From JBOGJG01 sp050747825 (GTDB taxonomy: Bacteria; Acidobacteriota; UBA6911; RPQK01; JBOGJG01): a stretch of 26,702 nucleotides of DNA. Positions 14,974 to 21,738 of this stretch are shown in pieces (position 1 is the stretch's first letter; the number at the start of each line of letters is the position of its first letter). The notes beneath the pieces were generated by a model. It did no database searches. It had not been told where the DNA came from and was given only the letters and a program-made list of their open reading frames with translations. The DNA is taken from assembly GCA_050747825.1 (NCBI GenBank), contig JBOGJG010000282.1:1-26702 (forward strand), in the 5' to 3' direction. Made by a program: the position numbers and the translations under genes.

Positions 14974-16182
14974 CTTCCGGTATTTTTCCAACAGATCGTT
15001 GAATTCTATGAGATAGCGGATGCTGTCCAGGTCGGAGCGGACGTTAAGCAGTTCGTTCTGGATCATGTTGACGTAGCGTGAGGCATCTTTCCGGAAAGCA
15101 ATCTCCAGGTGTTCGAGACTTTCGGCCGGCTTGGATTGCCTGGACAGCAGGACCGCCAGCCGAAAATGAGCCCTGGCTTCGTCACTTCCGTTCTGGATGG
15201 CCTTCCGGTAATGGTCAATGGCAGCCGCAGTTTGCTGCTCGCGGTCCAGGGCTACGGCTAGATGGAGGTGAGCCGAGCCGGACTCTGGCTCGATCTGGAC
15301 CGCCTTCTGAAGCAGGGGAATGGCCTTTTCCCGTTGTTCGAGATTCACGTACAGCGTCCCCAGATTGTGCAGAGTGGGAAAATGCTCCGGATCATGGCTG
15401 ACAGAAGTCTCGTAAGCCTGCGCCGCTTCCTGGTCCTTTCCCTGCTCGCTCAAAACGTCTCCCAGATGGCTCCACAGCAGCGCGTGCCCGGGCTCCTTTT
15501 CTACGGCCTTTCGAAAGTACTGCTCGGCGTCGGCGGATTGCCCGCCCTGCTTTGCGATATAGCCCAGGTTCGAGAGGTTGGCGACCGAGTCCTGATCGGA
15601 CTTTTTCAATCTCTCCCGCGCCTCTTCTAAGTCACCGAGCTGGAGATACAGATCTCCCAACTCCTGGATGAGGTAAGGGTTTTCGGGATCCTGCGCTTCG
15701 GCCTTGCGAAAGTATTTCAGGGCGGACTGATTGTCGGATGTCTCACGGTAAGCCAGCCCCAGCAGGAAGTTACCTTCAAAATCATCGGGGAAGCGCTCCA
15801 GAAATCGGTGGTAGTTTGGAATCGCCTGCTGCTGATTTTGCTCACGGTGCTGTGCGCCGGCCAGGTCGAGGTAAAGCTCGATGGCGCTTGTCTGCAATTG
15901 CGCTTCGGGCTGCAGAGCCATAAGATTGTCGAGCTGCTGCTGGGTTTCTTCGAGCTTCCCCTGCCGCAGGTAGACCAGGGCCAGATTGAAACGGGCCTGA
16001 GCAAATTCAGGCTCAATTTCCAGCGCCTTCTCAAAATACTGGGCCTGAGTCGCGGAATACTGCTCTTCAGTGCCGATCAGCTCTTCCCCTTTACGAAACC
16101 ACTCCAGGGCCTGGGGATCGACTTCGACGAGGACGATGAGGAACAGAGAGAGGAGTGTGAGCACGATGGTCCATTCTAGCAA
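14962..16182 (-). CDS. Membrane-anchored or secreted TPR-repeat protein
   Basis: A protein of about 400 residues. Residues 3-20 form a hydrophobic segment (WTIVLTLLSLFLIVLV) that is a signal peptide or N-terminal anchor. From about residue 45 to 380 there are roughly eight to nine tetratricopeptide units, for example YFRKAVEKEPGHALLWSHLG and LHNLGTLYVNLEQREKAIPL. TPR arrays mediate protein-protein contacts; no catalytic domain is visible and the partner is unknown. The start is uncertain. TTG at 16182 lies just beyond the arm of an inverted heptamer element, and a GTG at 16164 would shorten the protein by six residues; neither has a good ribosome-binding site. The tail KPDR and stop are encoded in the palindrome. 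The pfkB-type kinase gene lies 94 bases upstream. Confidence 0.85.
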   Translation of the reverse strand: MLEWTIVLTLLSLFLIVLVEVDPQALEWFRKGEELIGTEEQYSATQAQYFEKALEIEPEFAQARFNLALVYLRQGKLEETQQQLDNLMALQPEAQLQTSAIELYLDLAGAQHREQNQQQAIPNYHRFLERFPDDFEGNFLLGLAYRETSDNQSALKYFRKAEAQDPENPYLIQELGDLYLQLGDLEEARERLKKSDQDSVANLSNLGYIAKQGGQSADAEQYFRKAVEKEPGHALLWSHLGDVLSEQGKDQEAAQAYETSVSHDPEHFPTLHNLGTLYVNLEQREKAIPLLQKAVQIEPESGSAHLHLAVALDREQQTAAAIDHYRKAIQNGSDEARAHFRLAVLLSRQSKPAESLEHLEIAFRKDASRYVNMIQNELLNVRSDLDSIRYLIEFNDLLEKYRKPDR

Positions 16183-16183
16183 G

Positions 16184-16274
16184 TTCCAAGTTCAAAGTTC
16201 CAAGTTTCAAGAAGGTTTCAAAATTCAAATGGTCAAACGCAAACCTGGTTTTGCTTGGAACTCGGAACTTGGAA
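16184..16274. repeat. Inverted heptamer element between kinase and TPR genes
   Basis: The left arm (16184-16204) and right arm (16254-16274) are 21 bases each and complementary at 19 of 21 positions, separated by 49 bases. Each arm is itself a run of AAGTTCC-like heptamers on one strand or the other (AAGTTCC AAGTTCA AAGTTCC AAGTTTC). The element begins two bases before the kinase stop codon region and ends at the start of the TPR gene. No coding capacity. Confidence 0.75.
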
Positions 16275-16276
16275 AC

Positions 16277-17218
16277 CTACGCGAACGCCGGGGCATCCTC
16301 AAAACGCATCATCTGCTTGAATTCCTGATAGCGCAGCTTGATTTCGGTGAAGGTGAGCTCTTTGAGCCGATCGAGGGAGAACTTTTCGACATTAAAGCTG
16401 GCCATCACCGAGCCGAAAATGATGGCCTGGCGCATGGACTCGGCGTCGGCCCGGCCAGTCCCGGCCAGATACCCCATGAATCCGCCCGCAAAACTGTCGC
16501 CTGCTCCGGTGGGATCAAACACGTCCTCCAAAGGATAAGCCGGAGCCCCGAAAACTGAAAATCCGTCCTGCTCGTCCCTTTGAAACATCAGGACGCCGTA
16601 CTCTCCACGCTTGACGACCAGAACGCTCGGTCCCCATCCCAGAATCTTGTGTGCCGCCTTTACCAGGTTTGCTTCTCGCGACAACTGGCGGGCCTCGGCG
16701 TCATTGATGATCAGCACGTGCACGCGCTTAAGCGTCTCGAGAAGAGACTCAAAATAGCCGTCAATCCAGTAATTCATGGTGTCACAGGCGATCAATTTCG
16801 GCTTTCGCACCTGTGAGACGACCTGTCGCTGCAGGGAGGGCTCGATATTCCCCAGAAAAACGTACTCCAGGTCCTGATATTTTTGAGGAACCTTGGGCTG
16901 GAAATCGGCAATCACATTCAACTGCGTATCCAGCGTATGTGCCTCATTCAGGTCGTACCCGTATTCGCCCTTCCAGCGAAATGTCTTGCCGCCCTCGACC
17001 AACTCCAAGCCTTCCAGGTCGATGCTGTGCTTTTTCAGGACGGCGACGTCCTGGTCCCGGAAGTCCGTGCCCACGCAAGCTACCAGGCACACCTGCGTGA
17101 AATAGCTGGCTGATACGCTGAAATAAGTAGCCGATCCACCCAGGACCTCATCGACGTTTCCAAACGGGGTCTTGACGGAATCGTAAGCGACGGTGCCGGC
17201 GGCAAGTACGGATGGCAT
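16277..17218 (-). CDS. PfkB-family sugar or nucleoside kinase
   Basis: A 313-residue kinase of the ribokinase/PfkB family. The C-terminal signature DPTGAGDSFAGGFMGYLA holds the anion-hole GAGD (238-241) with catalytic base Asp241; the N-terminal GGSATYFSVSAS (27-38) corresponds to the substrate-binding region of the family. It starts three bases after the mtnP stop codon, so coupling to mtnP is almost certain. Substrate is not evident. Because MtnP already yields a phosphorylated sugar plus adenine, a kinase for methylthioribose would be redundant; adenosine or another nucleoside is a possible substrate, but that is inference. Just downstream is the inverted heptamer element. Confidence 0.85.
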   Translation of the reverse strand: MPSVLAAGTVAYDSVKTPFGNVDEVLGGSATYFSVSASYFTQVCLVACVGTDFRDQDVAVLKKHSIDLEGLELVEGGKTFRWKGEYGYDLNEAHTLDTQLNVIADFQPKVPQKYQDLEYVFLGNIEPSLQRQVVSQVRKPKLIACDTMNYWIDGYFESLLETLKRVHVLIINDAEARQLSREANLVKAAHKILGWGPSVLVVKRGEYGVLMFQRDEQDGFSVFGAPAYPLEDVFDPTGAGDSFAGGFMGYLAGTGRADAESMRQAIIFGSVMASFNVEKFSLDRLKELTFTEIKLRYQEFKQMMRFEDAPAFA

Positions 17219-17221
17219 GTT

Positions 17222-18109
17222 CTATGGCTCGGCTGCTTCTCGAACCGGGTCCAGGTATTTCCCCACAATCAAATCGAGCTTTTTCCGAGTGGCGGCGGGG
17301 ATGGCCTTTGGGTCGGTGATGATTGAATTTTTCAAGGCGTGCTGGCAGGCGCAATCGGGATCGAGATCCAGCGTTCGGATGACGTTTCGAATGAGGTTCT
17401 GCGCATTCCGGCTGTTTTTAGTCAAATATCCGATCAGCATTTCGCCGGTTACAGGTTCCTCCTCTTCATGCCAGCAGTCATAATCGGTCACCATGGCGAT
17501 GGTCACGTAGCACATCTCGGCTTCGCGAGCCAGCTTGGCTTCCTGGAGGTTGGTCATGCCGATGAGATCCATTCCCCAACTGCGGTACAGGTGGGACTCT
17601 GCCCGCGTGGAAAAGGCGGGCCCTTCCATGCACACGTAGCGGCCGCCCCGCTTGATAGGAAAATCGATAGCGGCGGCCGCCTCTTCCACGGCGTCCAGGA
17701 GACCGGCGCAGATCGGATCGGCAAAGCTGATGTGAGCCACGAGGCCCTCGCCGAAAAAGGTGGAAGCCCTTTGGCGGGTGCGATCCACGAACTGGTCAGG
17801 AAGGACGAAGTCCATCGGCTTGTGCTCGAGTCTCAACGAACCCACCGCCGAGGCTGAAAGAATGCGCTTAACGCCCAGCTTCTTGAAGCCGTAAATGTTG
17901 GCTCGGAAATTCAATTCCGTGGGGAGCAGCCGATGACCCCGCCCATGACGGGCCAGGAACGCCACCTTGCGTCCTTCCAGGTTTCCGACCACGTAAGAAT
18001 CGCTGGGCTTTCCGAATGGAGTATCGACAGGCATCTCCCTCTTGCCCTCCAGCCCGGCCATTTCGTAGAGCCCGCTGCCGCCAATGATCCCGATTTCTGC
18101 GCCGTTCAA
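17222..18109 (-). CDS. mtnP: S-methyl-5'-thioadenosine phosphorylase
   Basis: A phosphorylase of about 295 residues that splits 5'-methylthioadenosine into adenine and methylthioribose-1-phosphate, the first step of sulfur salvage from polyamine or homoserine-lactone metabolism. The N-terminus IGIIGGSGLYEM, TPFGKPSD, RHGRGH, ILSASAVGSL, EGPAFSTRAES and IGMTNLQEAKLAREAEMCY are blocks of this family; the last contains the Met-Thr and Glu-Ala substrate contacts. TDYDCWH near the C-terminal side is characteristic of MTA phosphorylase rather than purine nucleoside phosphorylase. I prefer the TTG at 18109 because GGAGGA lies five bases upstream; a GTG/ATG pair at 18124/18121 is the alternative and would make that GGAGGA coding. 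The PfkB-type kinase follows after three bases. A long tandem-repeat tract sits immediately upstream. Confidence 0.93.
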   Translation of the reverse strand: MNGAEIGIIGGSGLYEMAGLEGKREMPVDTPFGKPSDSYVVGNLEGRKVAFLARHGRGHRLLPTELNFRANIYGFKKLGVKRILSASAVGSLRLEHKPMDFVLPDQFVDRTRQRASTFFGEGLVAHISFADPICAGLLDAVEEAAAAIDFPIKRGGRYVCMEGPAFSTRAESHLYRSWGMDLIGMTNLQEAKLAREAEMCYVTIAMVTDYDCWHEEEEPVTGEMLIGYLTKNSRNAQNLIRNVIRTLDLDPDCACQHALKNSIITDPKAIPAATRKKLDLIVGKYLDPVREAAEP

Positions 18110-18150
18110 AATCTCCTCCATCACAAGCGCTGACCACTGCCCCCGGCTCC

Positions 18151-18305
18151 GTCAGCCGTTCAGCCGTCAGCGGTCAGCGGTCAGCGGTCAGCCGGCCAGC
18201 CGGTCAGCGGTCAGCCGGTCAGCGGTCAGCGGTCAGCCGGTCAGCGGTCAGCCGCCAGCCGGTCAGCGGTCCGCTGGTCAGCGGTCAGCCGGTCAGCGGT
18301 CAGCC
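18151..18305. repeat. Tandem repeat of mixed 7- and 8-base units (GTCAGCG/GTCAGCCG)
   Basis: About twenty units, most reading GTCAGCG or GTCAGCCG, with a few variants (GCCAGCCG, GTCCGCTG). It fills the 180-base gap between the MBL hydrolase stop and the mtnP start. On the minus strand it would be the leader or promoter region of mtnP. There are no spacers and the units are far too short for a CRISPR. Confidence 0.95.
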
Positions 18306-18306
18306 C

Positions 18307-19155
18307 TTACCGCTCCCACTCAACCGGCTCCAGAATATACTTACTGCCCTCCGTCTGGCGCAAGTAGCCAGTCGTGTTTTCCGGATCATGCTCGAAAAAG
18401 ATGAGCCATTCTTCATCGATGGCCTGGCGGTAAATTCGCCTGCGCGTTTCCATCGTGGTCAACGGAAACAGGTCGTATCCCATGATCCAGGGAAGGGGGA
18501 TATGAGCGGACGTGGGACAAAGGTCAGCAATGTAGAACAGGATTTTACCGTCGCCCGAATCGATCTTGACCGACTGATGGCCCTCGGTGTGCCCCGGAGT
18601 ATGGACGAGTGTCACTCCCGGAATGACCTTCTGGTCTTCGTCGATGATCCGCAGCATCCTGCGTTCCTCCAGGACCCGCCAGTTGTGCTGAAAATAAGTG
18701 GCGACAGTTCGTTCATTGGGATTACTGGCGGCCTGATACTCCTCCCGCCGTACGATATAGGTGGCATTTGGAAACGCCGGGACGACTGAATCGCCCTCCA
18801 GAATTGTGTTACCCCCGCAGTGATCGAAATGATAGTGGGTATTAATGACAATATCGACCTGCTCGGGCTTGACTCCGAACTGGTCCAGCTCCTTCAACAG
18901 GTCGGGGGGATGCTCGATATTGTAGACTTGCAATTCTTTTTCCGAGTATTTGGTTCCACAGCCGGTGTCAATCAGAACGTTTTTGCCGGGGGCTTGAATC
19001 AGGAGACAGTTGGTGGCCAGGCGAATGCGGTTCTTCTCGTCCGGCCTGACCTTGCGTCCCCATAACATCTTGGGGACCACGCCGAACATGGCTCCGCCGT
19101 CCAACCAGAGGTAACCGTCGGAAACGCGCTGCAATTGGAAGTCTCCCCACTTCAT
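18307..19155 (-). CDS. Metallo-beta-lactamase-fold hydrolase
   Basis: A 282-residue MBL-fold enzyme. The dinuclear metal motif is THYHFDHCGG (His107, His109, Asp111, His112); HTPGHTEGH supplies the next His, FYIADL the bridging Asp and FFEHDPE the last His. The overall layout (long N-terminal part ending LIDTGCGTKY, 280 residues) resembles the lactonase/quinoprotein-like group of MBL hydrolases rather than true beta-lactamases. No signal peptide, so it is cytoplasmic. Its ATG overlaps the stop of the methylmalonyl-CoA epimerase gene by four bases, which places it in the acyl-CoA dehydrogenase operon; a thioester or lactone substrate would fit but is inference. Confidence 0.87.
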   Translation of the reverse strand: MKWGDFQLQRVSDGYLWLDGGAMFGVVPKMLWGRKVRPDEKNRIRLATNCLLIQAPGKNVLIDTGCGTKYSEKELQVYNIEHPPDLLKELDQFGVKPEQVDIVINTHYHFDHCGGNTILEGDSVVPAFPNATYIVRREEYQAASNPNERTVATYFQHNWRVLEERRMLRIIDEDQKVIPGVTLVHTPGHTEGHQSVKIDSGDGKILFYIADLCPTSAHIPLPWIMGYDLFPLTTMETRRRIYRQAIDEEWLIFFEHDPENTTGYLRQTEGSKYILEPVEWER

Positions 19156-19565
19156 CCCATCGCCTCAGTGTCCGGTTGGGAGAGCTCAACCAAGACGCCC
19201 CCGGTCGAGTCGGGATGAACGAAAGCAATTAGTCGGCCCTCGGCGCCCTGCCGGGGCTTCTCATCAATGAGCTTGATATTTTTCTCCTTGAGAAGATCAA
19301 GGTAATGCTGGAGATTATCCACTTCCAGCGAAATGTGGTGGACGCCTTCACCGCGTGTGGTGATGAAGCGCGAAATGGGGGAGTTTTCCTCGGTGGCCTC
19401 GATCAACTCGATAGCTGACTCGCCCACTCTCATCAGAGCCACTTTAACCTTCTGGCTCTTGACGGTTTCCAGCGTATCTACCTCAAGACCGATCGACTTA
19501 TAGAACTCGGACATGACGGCGATTGAACGCGTGGCGATGCCGACATGCGCTATTTTTTTTATCAT
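19152..19565 (-). CDS. mce: Methylmalonyl-CoA epimerase
   Basis: A 137-residue vicinal-oxygen-chelate (glyoxalase-fold) protein that interconverts the (S) and (R) forms of methylmalonyl-CoA. The metal ligands fit: His7 (KIAHVGIA), a His at 76/77 in GVHHISLEV and Glu128 near the end (GVLVELSQP). SPISRFITTRGEGVHH is a hallmark of the epimerase. The start has a strong GAGGAGGG site six bases upstream, inside the end of meaB, and the ATG overlaps the meaB TGA as ATGA. It is followed by the MBL hydrolase with another four-base overlap. Neighbour meaB supports the epimerase call over other glyoxalase-fold proteins. Confidence 0.93.
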   Translation of the reverse strand: MIKKIAHVGIATRSIAVMSEFYKSIGLEVDTLETVKSQKVKVALMRVGESAIELIEATEENSPISRFITTRGEGVHHISLEVDNLQHYLDLLKEKNIKLIDEKPRQGAEGRLIAFVHPDSTGGVLVELSQPDTEAMG

Positions 19566-20518
19566 GTATTACCCTCCTCAAAGCCTGCCGTCTCCAGCAG
19601 GCGGTCTACGATGGTATAGGGATCAAGCTCCCGAGTCATCATTTTTTCCGCATACTGATCCAGCTGCTGCCTGGAGATTTTCTGCAAGATGGAACGAGCC
19701 AGCCTTTCGCGCAGCATTTCGAGCAGGCGCTCCCGGATCGCCGCCAGGCGCCTGTTTCCCCTATCTTCAGCGCCCTCCAGGAAAGAGCGGTAGTCGGCGA
19801 TCTTATCAGCCAACTCTGCAATTCCTTCCCCTTTCAAGGCTGTCGTCTTAATGATCGGAGTATTCCAGCCATCCGGCCTGGCCGCCAGCGACAGCAGCTC
19901 TTTCAGTTCCTGCTCCGTTTTCAGGACACCCTCGCGGTCCGCTTTGTTGATCACCAGCAGGTCGCCGATTTCCATGATACCGGCTTTGAAGGCCTGGACC
20001 TCGTCTCCCATCCCCGGGACAAGGACCAGCAAGGTCGCCTGCGCGGTCCTGACGATATCAATCTCGTCCTGCCCGACCCCGACCGTCTCCACGATCAAGA
20101 TCTCATAACCGGCGGCGTCCAGAACCAGGAGCGCGTCATTGACGGCTGCGGAAAGCCCGCCCATCTTGCCGCGCGTGGCCATGCTGCGAATGAAGACCAG
20201 AGGGTCAGTGGAGAGTGACTGCATCCTGATCCGGTCGCCCAGGATGGCCCCTCCTGAAAAGGGGGACGTCGGGTCCACGGCAATGATCCCGACGCTTTTT
20301 CCGGCACTGCTGTAGTGGCGGGCCAACCGGTCCACAAGAGTGCTCTTGCCTGAGCCCGGAATCCCCGTCACTCCGATAATGAAGGCGCGGCCGGCGGAGG
20401 GGTAAAGCTCCTTGAGGAGATGGACCAGCTCAGGATTCTGAGCGTCCTCTACCAGGGAGAGCACGCGGGCCAGAGTACGAGTGTCTCTTTTGAGGATTTT
20501 TTGAGCCAGATTGCTCAT
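19562..20518 (-). CDS. meaB: MeaB/ArgK-type GTPase, methylmalonyl-CoA mutase chaperone
   Basis: A 318-residue G3E GTPase that loads and protects the B12 cofactor of methylmalonyl-CoA mutase. Walker A is GIPGSGKST (52-60); VDPTSPFSGGAILGDRIRM and IVETVGVGQDE are the next conserved blocks, and LLVINKADREG carries the NKxD guanine motif. The C-terminal dimerisation helices are present. I start at MSNLAQ (20518), whose ATGA overlaps the stop of the acyl-CoA dehydrogenase gene; a longer reading upstream is only the shadow of that gene. No mutase gene is in this window, so the partner must be encoded elsewhere. Confidence 0.95.
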   Translation of the reverse strand: MSNLAQKILKRDTRTLARVLSLVEDAQNPELVHLLKELYPSAGRAFIIGVTGIPGSGKSTLVDRLARHYSSAGKSVGIIAVDPTSPFSGGAILGDRIRMQSLSTDPLVFIRSMATRGKMGGLSAAVNDALLVLDAAGYEILIVETVGVGQDEIDIVRTAQATLLVLVPGMGDEVQAFKAGIMEIGDLLVINKADREGVLKTEQELKELLSLAARPDGWNTPIIKTTALKGEGIAELADKIADYRSFLEGAEDRGNRRLAAIRERLLEMLRERLARSILQKISRQQLDQYAEKMMTRELDPYTIVDRLLETAGFEEGNT

Positions 20519-21669
20519 CCACCGCCGGCCGTTCTGAGCAGCTCCCGAGCGATCACCATCCTCTGTATTTCGCTGGTCCCTTCCCCGATGGTGCAGATCT
20601 TCGAATCTCTCCAATATTTTTCGGGCGGGTAATCTTTGATATAGCCGTAGCCGCCGTGAATCTGGATGGCTTCCTCGGCTGCCCAAACCGCCACCTCGCT
20701 GGCGTACAGCTTGGCCATGGAGGAGTGCTTGGGGACGGACTTGCCCTGCTGTTTCAGCCAGGCCGCCTGGTGCGTCAGCAGGCGAGCCGCTTCGATTCGC
20801 GTTGCCATGTCAGCCAGCTTAAACCGAATGGCCTGAAATTTCGAGATCGGCCGGCCGAACTGGACCCGCTCCTGTGAATAGCGGAGGCTGCAATCCAGCG
20901 ACCCCTGAGCAATTCCCAGGGCCATGGCCGCGATGGAAATACGTCCCCCGTCCAGGACCTTCAGGGCTTCGATGAAACCTTGTCCCTCCGGCCCCAGGAG
21001 ATTCTCGCCCGGGATACGGCAGTTCTCGAGGACCAGTGAGGCGGTGTCGCTGGAGCGGCAGCCCAGCTTGTTTTCTTTTTTACCGGAGGTCAGTCCTTCG
21101 GTCCCTTTCTCCACGATAAAAGCGGAAATTCCATGCGTTCCCTTCTCCGGCTCGGTGATTGCCATGATGACGTAGATGTCCGCATAGGTCCCATGCGTGC
21201 AGAAATTTTTAGCGCCCTTCAGAACCCAGTCGCCACTTTTCTTGACGGCCCGGGTCTGGGCGCTGGCGGCGTCGCTTCCCGAGCTGGGTTCGGTGAGCGC
21301 CCAGGCGCCCAACGCCTCCCCGGCGGCTAGAAGAGTGACATATTTCTTCTTCTGATCCTCGCTGCCCATTAGGTAGATGTGATTGGTGCACAGGGAGTTA
21401 TGAGCGGCCACCGAGAGTCCTATGGAAGCATCGACGCGCGAGAGTTCCTCGATGAGGATGACGTATTCAGGATAGCCCAGACCGGCCCCCCCGTATTCCG
21501 GATCGACCAGCGCTCCCAGCATCCCCATCTCACCCAGCTTCCGAATGGTGTCGAGCGGAAATATCTGCTTCTCGTCCCACTCCAGGCTGTGAGGAGCGAT
21601 CTCACTCAGTGCGAAATCTCGAATGGTTTCCCGCAGGATCTCCTGCTCATCGGTGTAGCCGAACTCCAT
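20515..21669 (-). CDS. Acyl-CoA dehydrogenase
   Basis: A 384-residue FAD-dependent enzyme that oxidises an acyl-CoA to the 2-enoyl-CoA. GAWALTEPSSGSDAAS is the flavin-contacting signature 1, and IQIHGGYGYIKDYPPEKYWRD plus IGEGTSEIQRMVIAR form signature 2 with the probable catalytic base Glu363. Length and layout are those of short- or branched-chain acyl-CoA dehydrogenases. Chain-length preference cannot be read safely, but the operon with meaB and the epimerase points to branched-chain amino acid or odd-chain breakdown that ends at propionyl-CoA. AGGAAC lies upstream of the ATG. It is the first gene of a run of four with overlapping stops and starts. Confidence 0.95.
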   Translation of the reverse strand: MEFGYTDEQEILRETIRDFALSEIAPHSLEWDEKQIFPLDTIRKLGEMGMLGALVDPEYGGAGLGYPEYVILIEELSRVDASIGLSVAAHNSLCTNHIYLMGSEDQKKKYVTLLAAGEALGAWALTEPSSGSDAASAQTRAVKKSGDWVLKGAKNFCTHGTYADIYVIMAITEPEKGTHGISAFIVEKGTEGLTSGKKENKLGCRSSDTASLVLENCRIPGENLLGPEGQGFIEALKVLDGGRISIAAMALGIAQGSLDCSLRYSQERVQFGRPISKFQAIRFKLADMATRIEAARLLTHQAAWLKQQGKSVPKHSSMAKLYASEVAVWAAEEAIQIHGGYGYIKDYPPEKYWRDSKICTIGEGTSEIQRMVIARELLRTAGGG

Positions 21670-21738
21670 AAGTTCCTATTTTACGCGAGGAAACCAGGTG
21701 AACGAGTAGAGCGTCCCTCCATTTCGGCCCTAACTCCT

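Noticed and set aside
18151..18305. CRISPR array
   Set aside because: Units are 7-8 bases with no spacers and no cas genes nearby; this is a simple tandem repeat.
18084..18404. Plus-strand protein with SAVSGQP repeats
   Set aside because: It is only the translation of the GTCAGC tandem array plus the antisense of neighbouring genes.
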